DNA of 5,368 bases from Thermodesulfobacteriota bacterium (lineage in GTDB: Bacteria > Desulfobacterota > Syntrophobacteria > BM002). Position 1 is the first letter of the stretch, and each line of letters opens with the position of its first letter. The position numbers were made by a program, and so were the translations under genes. The stretch covers positions 1 to 5,368 of the forward strand of contig CAMYLW010000235.1 of NCBI GenBank assembly GCA_947259475.1. Reading direction: 5' to 3'. Below, one piece after another: positions 1 through 5,189 of the stretch. The notes beneath the pieces were generated by a model. It made no database searches. It was given only the letters and a program-made list of their open reading frames with translations, and was not told where the DNA came from.

Positions 1-82
1 CAGTGCAAACGAATCGAGGTCGGTCATCGCCCGGAGGTACGCGCAATTCTAATTTTTCACCACAATTACTGCAGTAGTTCAT
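1..82 (-). CDS. Nudix hydrolase with N-terminal zinc ribbon (5' part only)
   Basis: Only the first 27 codons are present; the gene runs off the left edge. The peptide begins MNYCSNCGEKLELRVPPGDD and continues RPRFVCT. A CxxC pair (C4, C7), then a basic-aromatic stretch and a further Cys (C26), are what is seen at the start of the zinc-ribbon-bearing Nudix family, where a second CxxC and an IHYQNP-like segment normally follow, then the Nudix box. Those parts lie outside the window, so the catalytic domain is inferred. Family members hydrolyse nucleoside diphosphates linked to another moiety, such as NADH or ADP-ribose, in the cytoplasm. The start ATG (80-82) has only a weak Shine-Dalgarno match (a GGA about 10 nt upstream), unlike its neighbours. 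It lies 59 nt after the stop of the FMN-binding protein gene with no terminator between, so co-transcription is likely. An unrelated zinc-ribbon protein is the main alternative. Confidence 0.72.
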   Translation of the reverse strand, partial: MNYCSNCGEKLELRVPPGDDRPRFVCT

Positions 83-141
83 GGGTAAATCCGTTTAGGG
101 TCGAAATGCAGAGCCACCCCATCTCTTTCAGAGTCAATAAG

Positions 142-579
142 CTATTCCAGTATCTCAAAGTGAGCATCCGTGGCGCCTTTCAACAGTTGCAGTGAATGAA
201 TCTTCACGGCAAAGACCTCAGCATCGGGCTGGCTGGCGAACTCTTTCAGCTGGAGGTGTCGCTGCAATAACTTGGCACGCACCGCAAGATGCTCTTTTGG
301 GTCCTCAATCTTTTTAAAAACCCCGTTGACAGTAAGTGCCTTTGCCTTTCGACGCTGCTCTCCTCTATCTGACAATCTGGTGTCGATCAATAGACACACA
401 GAGGGATTTACCGTCAAATTTTGATACTTAGTTGTGTGTTTTAGGGTAATCATGTAGACGTTCCGACAATCATCGTCGGTGATGTAGGCCATGAGCGAGC
501 AATGGGGATTTGTCCCCGAAACAGTGGCCAAGACGCACATGTCCTGCGATCGCATCACATCCTTCATTGTTTCCAACAT
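142..579 (-). CDS. Pyridoxamine 5'-phosphate oxidase-like FMN-binding protein
   Basis: A 145-residue protein with the size and layout of the small split-barrel FMN-binding proteins related to pyridoxamine 5'-phosphate oxidase. An N-terminal helix is followed by the first barrel strands (CVLATVSGTNPHCSLMAYI, residues 15-33). Next comes the strand-turn holding the likely FMN phosphate contacts (MITLKHTTKYQNL, 43-55, with T49, T50 and K51) and then NPSVCLLIDTR (58-68). The later strands are ALTVNGVFKKIED (81-93) and EVFAVKIHSLQLL (121-133), and the protein ends in DAHFEILE. Proteins of this subgroup are usually general flavin-binding reductases or oxidases of unknown substrate, so true vitamin B6 synthesis should not be assumed. 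The ATG (577-579) follows a purine-rich ribosome site (AAGGAAGGGGTGAGGGG) that lies within the end of the preceding 70-aa gene, whose TGA is 4 nt upstream, implying translational coupling. The stop is TAG (see findings). A second ATG at codon 5 is possible but is less well placed. Confidence 0.88.
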   Translation of the reverse strand: MLETMKDVMRSQDMCVLATVSGTNPHCSLMAYITDDDCRNVYMITLKHTTKYQNLTVNPSVCLLIDTRLSDRGEQRRKAKALTVNGVFKKIEDPKEHLAVRAKLLQRHLQLKEFASQPDAEVFAVKIHSLQLLKGATDAHFEILE

Positions 580-583
580 CCCC

Positions 584-796
584 TCACCCCTTCCTTACAC
601 CTTTTTCCCTGCGGCACAAACGGTAAAGTAGAACAATGTGGCCGTTTCGAGTCTCCGACCTCTCCAGGAAAACGCTTTCGTCTTCAGCAGCTTCAGTGCA
701 GAGAACAGCATTTGCCTCGTGGAGTTGGTCAGAAAGTGGTAGACTCCGCATAATTGTAACTGAGTAATGTCTTTCGTCGCTTTTTTCAATTTCCAT
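584..796 (-). CDS. Small unknown protein (70 aa), coupled to the FMN-binding protein
   Basis: I do not recognise this protein. It is charged and soluble, with no signal peptide or membrane span. By eye it reads as strand (HYSVTIMRSLP, residues 10-20), helix (SDQLHEANAVLCTEAAEDE, 22-40), then two strands (SVFLERSE and GHIVLLYRLC), with a basic tail RREKGVRKG. It has two cysteines (C33, C61). The start is well supported: AAGGAG lies 7 nt before the ATG at 794-796. An overlapping frame starting with TTG at 801 (68 aa, ending at 595) has less suitable spacing and a less protein-like composition. The TGA stop is only 4 nt before the next start codon, and the last codons carry that gene's ribosome site, so the two genes should be translated from one mRNA. 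A partner or regulator of the FMN-binding protein is a guess from position only. Confidence 0.62.
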   Translation of the reverse strand: MEIEKSDERHYSVTIMRSLPLSDQLHEANAVLCTEAAEDESVFLERSETRNGHIVLLYRLCRREKGVRKG

Positions 797-803
797 AACA
801 AAA

Positions 804-809
804 CTCCTT
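804..809 (-). promoter_or_regulatory. Ribosome binding site of the 70-aa gene
   Basis: AAGGAG on the minus strand is separated by a 7-nt T-rich spacer from the ATG at 794-796. It decides in favour of the 70-aa frame over the overlapping frame that would begin with TTG at 799-801, only 2 nt after this site. No convincing promoter was found between here and the upstream DUF2237 gene (stop at 881), so the message may come from upstream. Confidence 0.7.
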
Positions 810-880
810 GCCAGGTCGCGATTTTACTTCGGAAACTTACCGCTACCGGGCTGGATCTGATGCTTAGTGACTCTCATGAG

Positions 881-1252
881 CTAGTGTATGGTCACAGCAT
901 GTTTTTTGAGATCCTCTAGAGAAACGTATTTTAGAGTGGCCTCATGCGTTGCTGATAAGACTACAGATGGCGCCACTCCAGCATCTATAGCTTCTTTCCA
1001 GCGAGAAACGCACAAACACCACCTGTCGCCCGGCTTTAGACCGGGAAACCCGTGGTGAGGAGACGGACTTATCAAGTCATTTCCCCGTGACCGAGTAAAT
1101 TCAAGAAATTCTTTTGTTACATGAGCACAGACCACGTGCGTTCCGATATCCCCTGGCCCTGTTTCGCAATCACCGTTCCGGTAAAAGCCAGTCATGGGAG
1201 ATGTACAACAAACCTCGAGATTTTCCCCGAAAACATTCTTTGATTTTGTCAT
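881..1252 (-). CDS. DUF2237 family protein
   Basis: A 123-residue protein that matches the DUF2237 family along its whole length. Recognisable family blocks are NVFGENLEVCCTSPMTGFYR (residues 6-25), CETGPGDIGTHVVCAHVT (29-46), EFLEFTRSRGNDL (48-60), GFPGLKPGDRWCLCVSRWKE (68-87) and the closing AGVAPSVVLSATHEATLKYV (91-110). The conserved cysteines at 15, 29, 42, 79 and 81, with His38 and His103, could bind metal or act in redox chemistry, but the family has no established biochemical role that I know of. It is cytoplasmic, with no signal peptide. The start ATG (1250-1252) follows a strong GAGGAGG site with an 8-nt spacer. It lies 126 nt downstream of lon, across the 51-bp tandem repeat, and could be co-transcribed with lon or have its own unseen promoter. 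The stop is TAG. Confidence 0.93.
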   Translation of the reverse strand: MTKSKNVFGENLEVCCTSPMTGFYRNGDCETGPGDIGTHVVCAHVTKEFLEFTRSRGNDLISPSPHHGFPGLKPGDRWCLCVSRWKEAIDAGVAPSVVLSATHEATLKYVSLEDLKKHAVTIH

Positions 1253-1279
1253 AATACTATCCTCCTCAGGTTTTCACAT

Positions 1280-1381
1280 TGAATGTTCTTACCTATGAAC
1301 AGTCTAGAACTCCCCTTCCAGATGAGCTCATGAATGTTCTTACCTATGAACAGTCTAGAACTCCCCTTCCAGATGAGCTCA
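1280..1381. repeat. Exact 51-bp tandem duplication (two copies)
   Basis: Bases 1280-1330 and 1331-1381 are identical over all 51 positions. Both outer flanks differ immediately (t versus a at the left, a versus t at the right), so the unit is exactly 51 bp. The right-hand copy ends with the lon stop codon (1379-1381), so the duplication covers the stop codon and the 48 bp downstream of it and leaves the lon protein unchanged. Each copy holds GTTC...GAAC arms that could form a short hairpin, and an XbaI-type TCTAGA. The junction creates the 10-bp palindrome ATGAGCTCAT (1322-1331). No T-run follows, so it does not look like a terminator. Confidence 0.95.
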
Positions 1382-3769
1382 ACCATCCGTAGAGGCGAGA
1401 GCTGGCGGCTGATCATCTGAGTGTTCCTCTAAGGCCGTTTCCAGGACCTCTGACATGGCTCGCACCAGCTTGAACCTCATTGTATTCCGTACCGACTTAG
1501 GGATATCTAAAAGGTCCTTCTCATTAGTGTGTGGCAGAATTACCTCACCAATCCCAGCCCGATGCGCAGCCAGGACTTTCTCCTTGATGCCTCCAACGGG
1601 GAGTACATCTCCACGCAAGGTGATCTCTCCGGTCATGGCCAGGTCCTTGCGCACCTGTCTACCCGTCGCCAGAGAGGCCAGGGTCACCAGCATGGTGACA
1701 CCGGCTGAGGGGCCATCTTTGGGAATAGCACCAGCCGGCACATGGATGTGAACATCCGTTCCGTTCAAGAACTTGCCGTTAATTCCTAGTTCACCGGCAT
1801 GCGACCGGACATAGGTAAGGGCGGCGGTGGCGGACTCTTTCATTACATCACCCAGTTGACCTGTAAGGGTAAGTCCACCTTTGCCTGGCATCTGGGCTGC
1901 CTCTATAAATATGAGATCCCCGCCGACCGGGGTCCAGGCGAGACCAGTTGCCAACCCAGGTCCCCAAGTCCGTGCAGCCGCTTCTGGAATAAACTTCACC
2001 GGGCCCAGGAGTGTTTTTAGATCCCCTTCATGAATGTGCATGGACAAAACTCCGCCAGCAGCCACTTCCTTGGCCACACCGCGGCAGACCGCGGCAATCT
2101 CTCGTTCCAGATTGCGAACTCCCGCCTCACGGGTGTAGGATCGCACGATTGTGCGAATGGCATCGTCAGTCAACTGAAGGGAGTCATCAGTCAAGCCGTG
2201 GGCTTCGAGTTGGTTGGGAAGAAGATGACGTCTGGCGATCATCAACTTTTCCTCTTCGATGTAACCCGGCAGCTCTATGACTTCCATGCGATCCCTTAAA
2301 GCCGGCGGAATGGTGTCTAAAATATTGGCTGTCGTTATAAACATGACCTTGGAGAGGTCTATTGGCACCTCCATATAATGGTCAGAAAAAGAATGGTTCT
2401 GTTCAGGATCCAACACCTCTAACAGTGCTGAAGAGGGATCGCCGCGGTAGTCGGTGCCAACTTTGTCAATCTCATCAAGCATGAAAACCGGATTGTTTGC
2501 TCCAGCCTTACGCATGCCCTGGACAATACGACCTGGTAGGGCGCCGACATAGGTGCGTCTATGGCCGCGGATTTCAGCTTCATCCCGTACTCCTCCGAGA
2601 GAGATTCGCATGAATGTGCGTCCAAGAGCTCTGGCAATGGATTGTCCAAGAGAGGTCTTTCCCACTCCAGGAGGTCCGACAAAGCAGAGAATGGGCCCTT
2701 TCATGTCTTGTTTGAGTTTACGAACCGCAAGGTATTCGATAATCCTTTTTTTAACCTTCTCCAGACCAAAGTGGTCAGCGTCCAGTGTTGTCTGGGCAGA
2801 TTCAATGTCCAGATTGTCCTCAGTGTCGATTCTCCAGGGAAACTCGAGAAGCCAGTCGAGATAGGTTCTGGATACGGTATATTCAGCCGCTGCAGGGGAC
2901 ATCCTGCTGAGACGGTCTAGTTCTTTTTCCGAAACCTTTCGTACTTCGTCGTCCATTTCTGTTTCGAGCAGCTTTTTTCTCAGTTCATCGATCTCTACAG
3001 TGCCGTCATCCTGCTCGCCAAGTTCCTGTTGAATCGTTTTCAGTTGCTGACGCAGCATGTAATCGCGCTGAGTTTTATCCATACCATCTTTGACTTTGTT
3101 CTGGATTTCCTGACTGAGCTCCAGGATTTCTAGCCTTTCATTGAGATGAACCGTCAATCGCTCAAGGACCTTTTCAGCATCTGTCGTCTCGAGGATTTCC
3201 TGAGATTGTTGAACTTCCAGGTCCAAATTGGGTGCGACCAGATACACCAGAGGATAAGGCCCTTCCACATTGGCAGCCAGCAGGCCCAATTCGGCTGGCA
3301 AATTGCCCAGTTCCACCACCTTTTGGAACAGATTGCGAACATTGACAACCATCGCATCCAATTGCTTGCCCGCTTCAGCCGTATCCTCCAACGTTTCCAC
3401 CCGGGCAATCAAATACGGCTCTTCCTGCACGGCCTCCACAATTCTTACCTTCTTGAAGGTGCGAATCAATATCTGGTACTGGCCTTCAGGCAACCGCATC
3501 ATCTTCAATATATAGGCAGCAACTCCAGTACGGTGAAGATCCAAAAGCGATGGTTTTTCGAGTTCTGCATCCCTCTGAGCCACTGCAGCAAGCATTCGGT
3601 CCTTGACTAAAACCTGATCAATTAAATTAATGTGATCGGGCCGACTCACAATAAGCGGTACCGTCAGTTCGGGAAACAGTACCCCGTTTTGTAGAGGTAA
3701 AACAGCTAATGAATCAGGAACCGTGAACTCATCATCAACGTTCATTTGAGTAATATTGTCATCAGCCAT
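1379..3769 (-). CDS. lon: ATP-dependent Lon protease (endopeptidase La)
   Basis: A complete 796-residue bacterial-type Lon, a cytosolic hexameric AAA+ protease that unfolds and degrades damaged and selected regulatory proteins. The N-terminal substrate-binding domain covers about residues 20-215 ([19 protein letters not shown] at 21-39). A coiled-coil linker follows to about 310 ([20 protein letters not shown], 232-251). The ATPase module has Walker A GPPGVGKT (365-372), Walker [10 protein letters not shown] (428-436), an arginine-finger region [16 protein letters not shown] (488-503) and sensor-2 [13 protein letters not shown] (546-558). The protease domain has the catalytic serine in KDGPSAG (Ser688) and the lysine in [15 protein letters not shown] (Lys731); the 43-residue spacing equals that of E. 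coli Ser679/Lys722. Length is normal and all key residues are intact. The start was set at MADDNITQ because AAGGAG lies 7 nt before that ATG; the 18 further in-frame codons upstream have no such support. It lies 118 nt after the hsp20 stop with no terminator between, so it is probably in the same transcript. Confidence 0.98.
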   Translation of the reverse strand: MADDNITQMNVDDEFTVPDSLAVLPLQNGVLFPELTVPLIVSRPDHINLIDQVLVKDRMLAAVAQRDAELEKPSLLDLHRTGVAAYILKMMRLPEGQYQILIRTFKKVRIVEAVQEEPYLIARVETLEDTAEAGKQLDAMVVNVRNLFQKVVELGNLPAELGLLAANVEGPYPLVYLVAPNLDLEVQQSQEILETTDAEKVLERLTVHLNERLEILELSQEIQNKVKDGMDKTQRDYMLRQQLKTIQQELGEQDDGTVEIDELRKKLLETEMDDEVRKVSEKELDRLSRMSPAAAEYTVSRTYLDWLLEFPWRIDTEDNLDIESAQTTLDADHFGLEKVKKRIIEYLAVRKLKQDMKGPILCFVGPPGVGKTSLGQSIARALGRTFMRISLGGVRDEAEIRGHRRTYVGALPGRIVQGMRKAGANNPVFMLDEIDKVGTDYRGDPSSALLEVLDPEQNHSFSDHYMEVPIDLSKVMFITTANILDTIPPALRDRMEVIELPGYIEEEKLMIARRHLLPNQLEAHGLTDDSLQLTDDAIRTIVRSYTREAGVRNLEREIAAVCRGVAKEVAAGGVLSMHIHEGDLKTLLGPVKFIPEAAARTWGPGLATGLAWTPVGGDLIFIEAAQMPGKGGLTLTGQLGDVMKESATAALTYVRSHAGELGINGKFLNGTDVHIHVPAGAIPKDGPSAGVTMLVTLASLATGRQVRKDLAMTGEITLRGDVLPVGGIKEKVLAAHRAGIGEVILPHTNEKDLLDIPKSVRNTMRFKLVRAMSEVLETALEEHSDDQPPALASTDG

Positions 3770-3776
3770 CAAAAAT

Positions 3777-3782
3777 CTCCTT
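3777..3782 (-). promoter_or_regulatory. Ribosome binding site deciding the lon start
   Basis: AAGGAG on the minus strand, with a 7-nt spacer (ATTTTTG) to the ATG at 3767-3769. It lies inside the longer open frame that could be read from 3823, which argues that the frame upstream of 3769 is untranslated leader. No clear sigma-70, sigma-32 or CIRCE-type element was found in the 118-nt gap (3770-3887). Confidence 0.85.
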
Positions 3783-3887
3783 TGTCCGCTTTTCAAGAAA
3801 CATCTAAAATCTCGATTTCTCAAGTAAGACTCGATGTAACGCTTTCACGTATGCTTTAACTTGGGTTCGCAACGCCTAAAGCCTTGC

Positions 3888-4313
3888 CTATCGAGGGTTT
3901 GAGCTGGCCATTTTCACTTCTTTCGGCAGGCGGATAAGCAAGAATCCATCGCGATAAGTTACGGTTGCACCATTAGGATCTACCGGTTCAGGAAGCGCAA
4001 TAATTTGATGGTAAGGGCCGAAGTCTATTTCCATGTGGTGTATGCGAGTCACCTTGCGCTCAGATGGCCGGCACCGATTACCCCGAAACTCCACTCGCTC
4101 CCTCCCCACGTTAATGTCAACATCATCTATCTCTACTCCTGCCATTTCCACCATCATGATAAGATCTTCCTCAGTCTCGTAGATGTCCCATGATGGACTC
4201 CAGCCGTGACTTGAGTGAATGTGTAAAAGCTCGTATCGGCGTGATGATCCCCAAACAATTTTCAAGCTTTTCTGTATGCCATCAATGTTGTAATCAACAG
4301 CAAAACACTTCAT
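3888..4313 (-). CDS. Hsp20/alpha-crystallin family small heat-shock protein
   Basis: A 141-residue small heat-shock protein, an ATP-independent holdase in the cytoplasm that binds unfolding proteins and passes them to other chaperones or proteases. The alpha-crystallin domain spans about residues 38-131. It opens with WSPSWDIYETEEDLIMMVEMAGV (W38 to V60), has DVDINVGRERVEFRG (64-78), a segment HHMEIDFGPYHQIIALPEPVD (92-112), and the hallmark closing strand GFLLIRLPKE (123-132). The N-terminal arm is short (about 37 residues). The tail after the domain (EVKMASSNPR) is brief and lacks the usual I/V-x-I/V motif that docks neighbouring dimers, so oligomers may be small or unstable. The start ATG follows AGGGGG by 6 nt. 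That site sits just after a terminator-like hairpin in the leader. Placement directly upstream of lon fits a joint protein-quality-control operon. The stop is TAG. Confidence 0.95.
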   Translation of the reverse strand: MKCFAVDYNIDGIQKSLKIVWGSSRRYELLHIHSSHGWSPSWDIYETEEDLIMMVEMAGVEIDDVDINVGRERVEFRGNRCRPSERKVTRIHHMEIDFGPYHQIIALPEPVDPNGATVTYRDGFLLIRLPKEVKMASSNPR

Positions 4314-4324
4314 TGAATCCCCCT

Positions 4325-4368
4325 AAAAAAAGGCTCCCGTGACCGGTCAGACAGCCTGTGGGAGCCTT
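4325..4368 (-). terminator. Intrinsic terminator-like hairpin in the hsp20 leader
   Basis: On the minus strand, AAGGCTCCC (4368-4360) pairs perfectly with GGGAGCCTT (4338-4330). The 21-nt loop contains the palindrome TGACCGGTCA (4340-4349). The stem runs straight into seven Ts (4331-4325). This is a textbook rho-independent terminator for minus-strand transcripts; the plus strand has no matching T-run. It lies 97 nt after the stop of the 67-aa gene, but also ends only 11 nt before the hsp20 start codon and abuts its ribosome site. It may be the 67-aa gene's terminator, an attenuator of hsp20, or both. Confidence 0.82.
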
Positions 4369-4403
4369 GTGCATGTTGCAGATTTGATTATGGTACTTTT
4401 TGT

Positions 4404-4432
4404 ATTCTATTACGGTCTGCGCGGTACCTCAA
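4404..4432 (-). promoter_or_regulatory. Candidate sigma-70 promoter for hsp20 (-lon)
   Basis: On the minus strand, a -35 box TTGAGG (4432-4427) and a -10 box TAGAAT (4409-4404) are separated by exactly 17 nt (4/6 and 5/6 matches to consensus). Initiation would fall near 4397, giving a leader of about 84 nt that contains the terminator-like hairpin and the hsp20 ribosome site. No heat-shock sigma-32 or CIRCE sequence was seen. This is a prediction from sequence match only. Confidence 0.5.
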
Positions 4433-4478
4433 ATGCATGGACATCACCATTTAGTCTGGCCGCGTATTTTAGTCTTCG

Positions 4479-4682
4479 CTAGCCATTGTGGTAGCCTTTT
4501 CCACAAAAAGGACTTGCTGCCAACTCTGGAATGCTACACTCTAGGTGCCTTCTCGGGTCCTTTTTCATTGAACGCCACATTACGTAATCATCTTCTTCCG
4601 GCCAAATCTCGATACCAGGACCAGCCCAACCAGACTCCACGATTTCTTCATTTCTTTCATCTTTGTCCTTTTTATCATTCAT
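4479..4682 (-). CDS. Small unknown acidic protein (67 aa) upstream of hsp20
   Basis: I do not recognise this protein. It begins with a very charged, probably disordered segment (MNDKKDKDERNEEIVES, residues 1-17). A tryptophan- and acid-rich middle follows (GWAGPGIEIWPEEDDYVMW, 18-36), then a basic patch (KKDPRRH) and a tail with two cysteines (C49, C59) ending FCGKGYHNG. It has no signal peptide or membrane span. Support for translation comes from the strong AGGAGGA ribosome site 4 nt before the ATG at 4680-4682. The 94-codon plus-strand frame over the same stretch has no ribosome site and a His/Leu/Phe-rich content typical of a shadow frame. It shares its direction with hsp20 and is followed by the hairpin at 4325-4368. 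The stop is TAG and the frame stays open for another 22 codons beyond it. A stress-related role is a guess from its neighbours. Confidence 0.6.
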   Translation of the reverse strand: MNDKKDKDERNEEIVESGWAGPGIEIWPEEDDYVMWRSMKKDPRRHLECSIPELAASPFCGKGYHNG

Positions 4683-4733
4683 GACATCCTCCTATAATTG
4701 CCAATCAGTGATAATTATTTTCTCAACACAGAA

Positions 4734-4761
4734 AAGATAGGTCTTATCGGTGAAAGATCAA
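4734..4761 (-). promoter_or_regulatory. Weak candidate promoter for the 67-aa gene
   Basis: On the minus strand, TTGATC (4761-4756) and TATCTT (4739-4734) are separated by 16 nt, each matching consensus at four of six positions. It would give a leader of about 45 nt. A better -35-like TTGACT (4779-4774) has no -10 box at a workable distance. Confidence 0.28.
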
Positions 4762-4783
4762 CGGTAGAATATCAGTCAAAAAA

Positions 4784-4805
4784 TAGTAGTCATTTACTAC
4801 TACTA
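4784..4805. repeat. Inverted repeat TAGTAGT / ACTACTA
   Basis: TAGTAGT (4784-4790) and ACTACTA (4799-4805) form perfect 7-nt arms around an 8-nt centre. A second, overlapping ACTACTA begins at 4796. It lies in the intergenic region just upstream of the candidate promoter of the 67-aa gene, where a repressor or activator site could be. No T-run follows on either strand, so it is not a terminator. Confidence 0.4.
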
Positions 4806-4865
4806 ATTCCTCCCACTCCTTTAACATTAAATGCCCACCTTGGGCGATGAAAGCTTGAAGTAGTA

Positions 4866-4894
4866 TTCACTGTCCTCGCACCCTTGGTTATACT
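4866..4894 (+). promoter_or_regulatory. Candidate promoter for the renalase-like gene
   Basis: TTCACT (4866-4871) and TATACT (4889-4894) are separated by 17 nt, matching consensus at four and five of six positions. Initiation would fall near 4901, leaving a long leader of at least 150 nt to any usable start codon of the oxidoreductase. Confidence 0.3.
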
Positions 4895-5189
4895 CATGGA
4901 TAGATCCGGTATCTTTGACTATTAACCTTTGATATCGGACGAGCGGAAGCTATTTAAGATTCTGCGGTTGATGCTTGTTCTCAATCACAGATATGCACTC
5001 GATGTACATGACTCGAACTCCTAGGGTGGTCTTTTTTGGTGCCACGGGTTGTTTGACCGCCCGTTCAAGCCGGAGAAACCTATTATCGGAACACTTCGAT
5101 CGCGACCTACCTCTGATCATGCCCAAAGTCCTAGCCTGGATCAGTACAGGGCCAAGAGCACCAAGGTAGCAGGTTCTGACCAATTCTCT

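Larger units (their letters stand above)
4683..5189. other. Divergent intergenic region without a convincing gene
   Basis: About 500 bp separate the minus-strand cluster from the conserved part of the plus-strand oxidoreductase. The left part is AT-rich and carries the candidate promoters and the TAGTAGT inverted repeat. The right part (about 4970-5189) has short open frames on both strands, including one on the plus strand ending with TAG at 5167-5169, but none with a ribosome site or a recognisable family. No tRNA, riboswitch or attachment site was recognised. Part of 5025-5189 may in fact be the N-terminal extension of the oxidoreductase, whose frame is open from 5025. Confidence 0.5.

Noticed and set aside
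1..198. Plus-strand open frame entering from the left edge
   Set aside because: It is antisense to the Nudix start and the FMN-binding gene, with no recognisable protein features.
595..801. Overlapping minus-strand frame of 68 codons beginning at TTG 801
   Set aside because: It starts only 2 nt after the ribosome site, whereas the 70-aa frame has an ATG with a 7-nt spacer and ends 4 nt before the next gene.
3770..3823. 18-codon N-terminal extension of Lon (start at 3823)
   Set aside because: AAGGAG 7 nt before the ATG at 3767-3769 fits far better, and the resulting N-terminus and 796-aa length are normal for Lon.
3869..3887. Hairpin GCAAGGC/GCGTTGC after the hsp20 stop
   Set aside because: The stem has an internal mismatch and no T-run follows on the minus strand, so it is not a terminator separating hsp20 from lon.
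3770..3890. Readthrough or small peptide between hsp20 and lon
   Set aside because: The hsp20 frame meets further TAG codons soon after its stop. A possible 22-codon TTG-started peptide has only a weak AAGG site and no family resemblance.
4400..4684. 94-codon plus-strand frame opposite the 67-aa gene
   Set aside because: No ATG with a ribosome site, and a His/Leu/Phe-rich composition typical of an antisense shadow; the minus-strand frame has AGGAGGA well placed.
5008..5030. Possible tRNA T-loop (minus strand GAGTTCGAGTC)
   Set aside because: The flanking bases do not pair as a T-stem and no anticodon or acceptor stem can be drawn around it.
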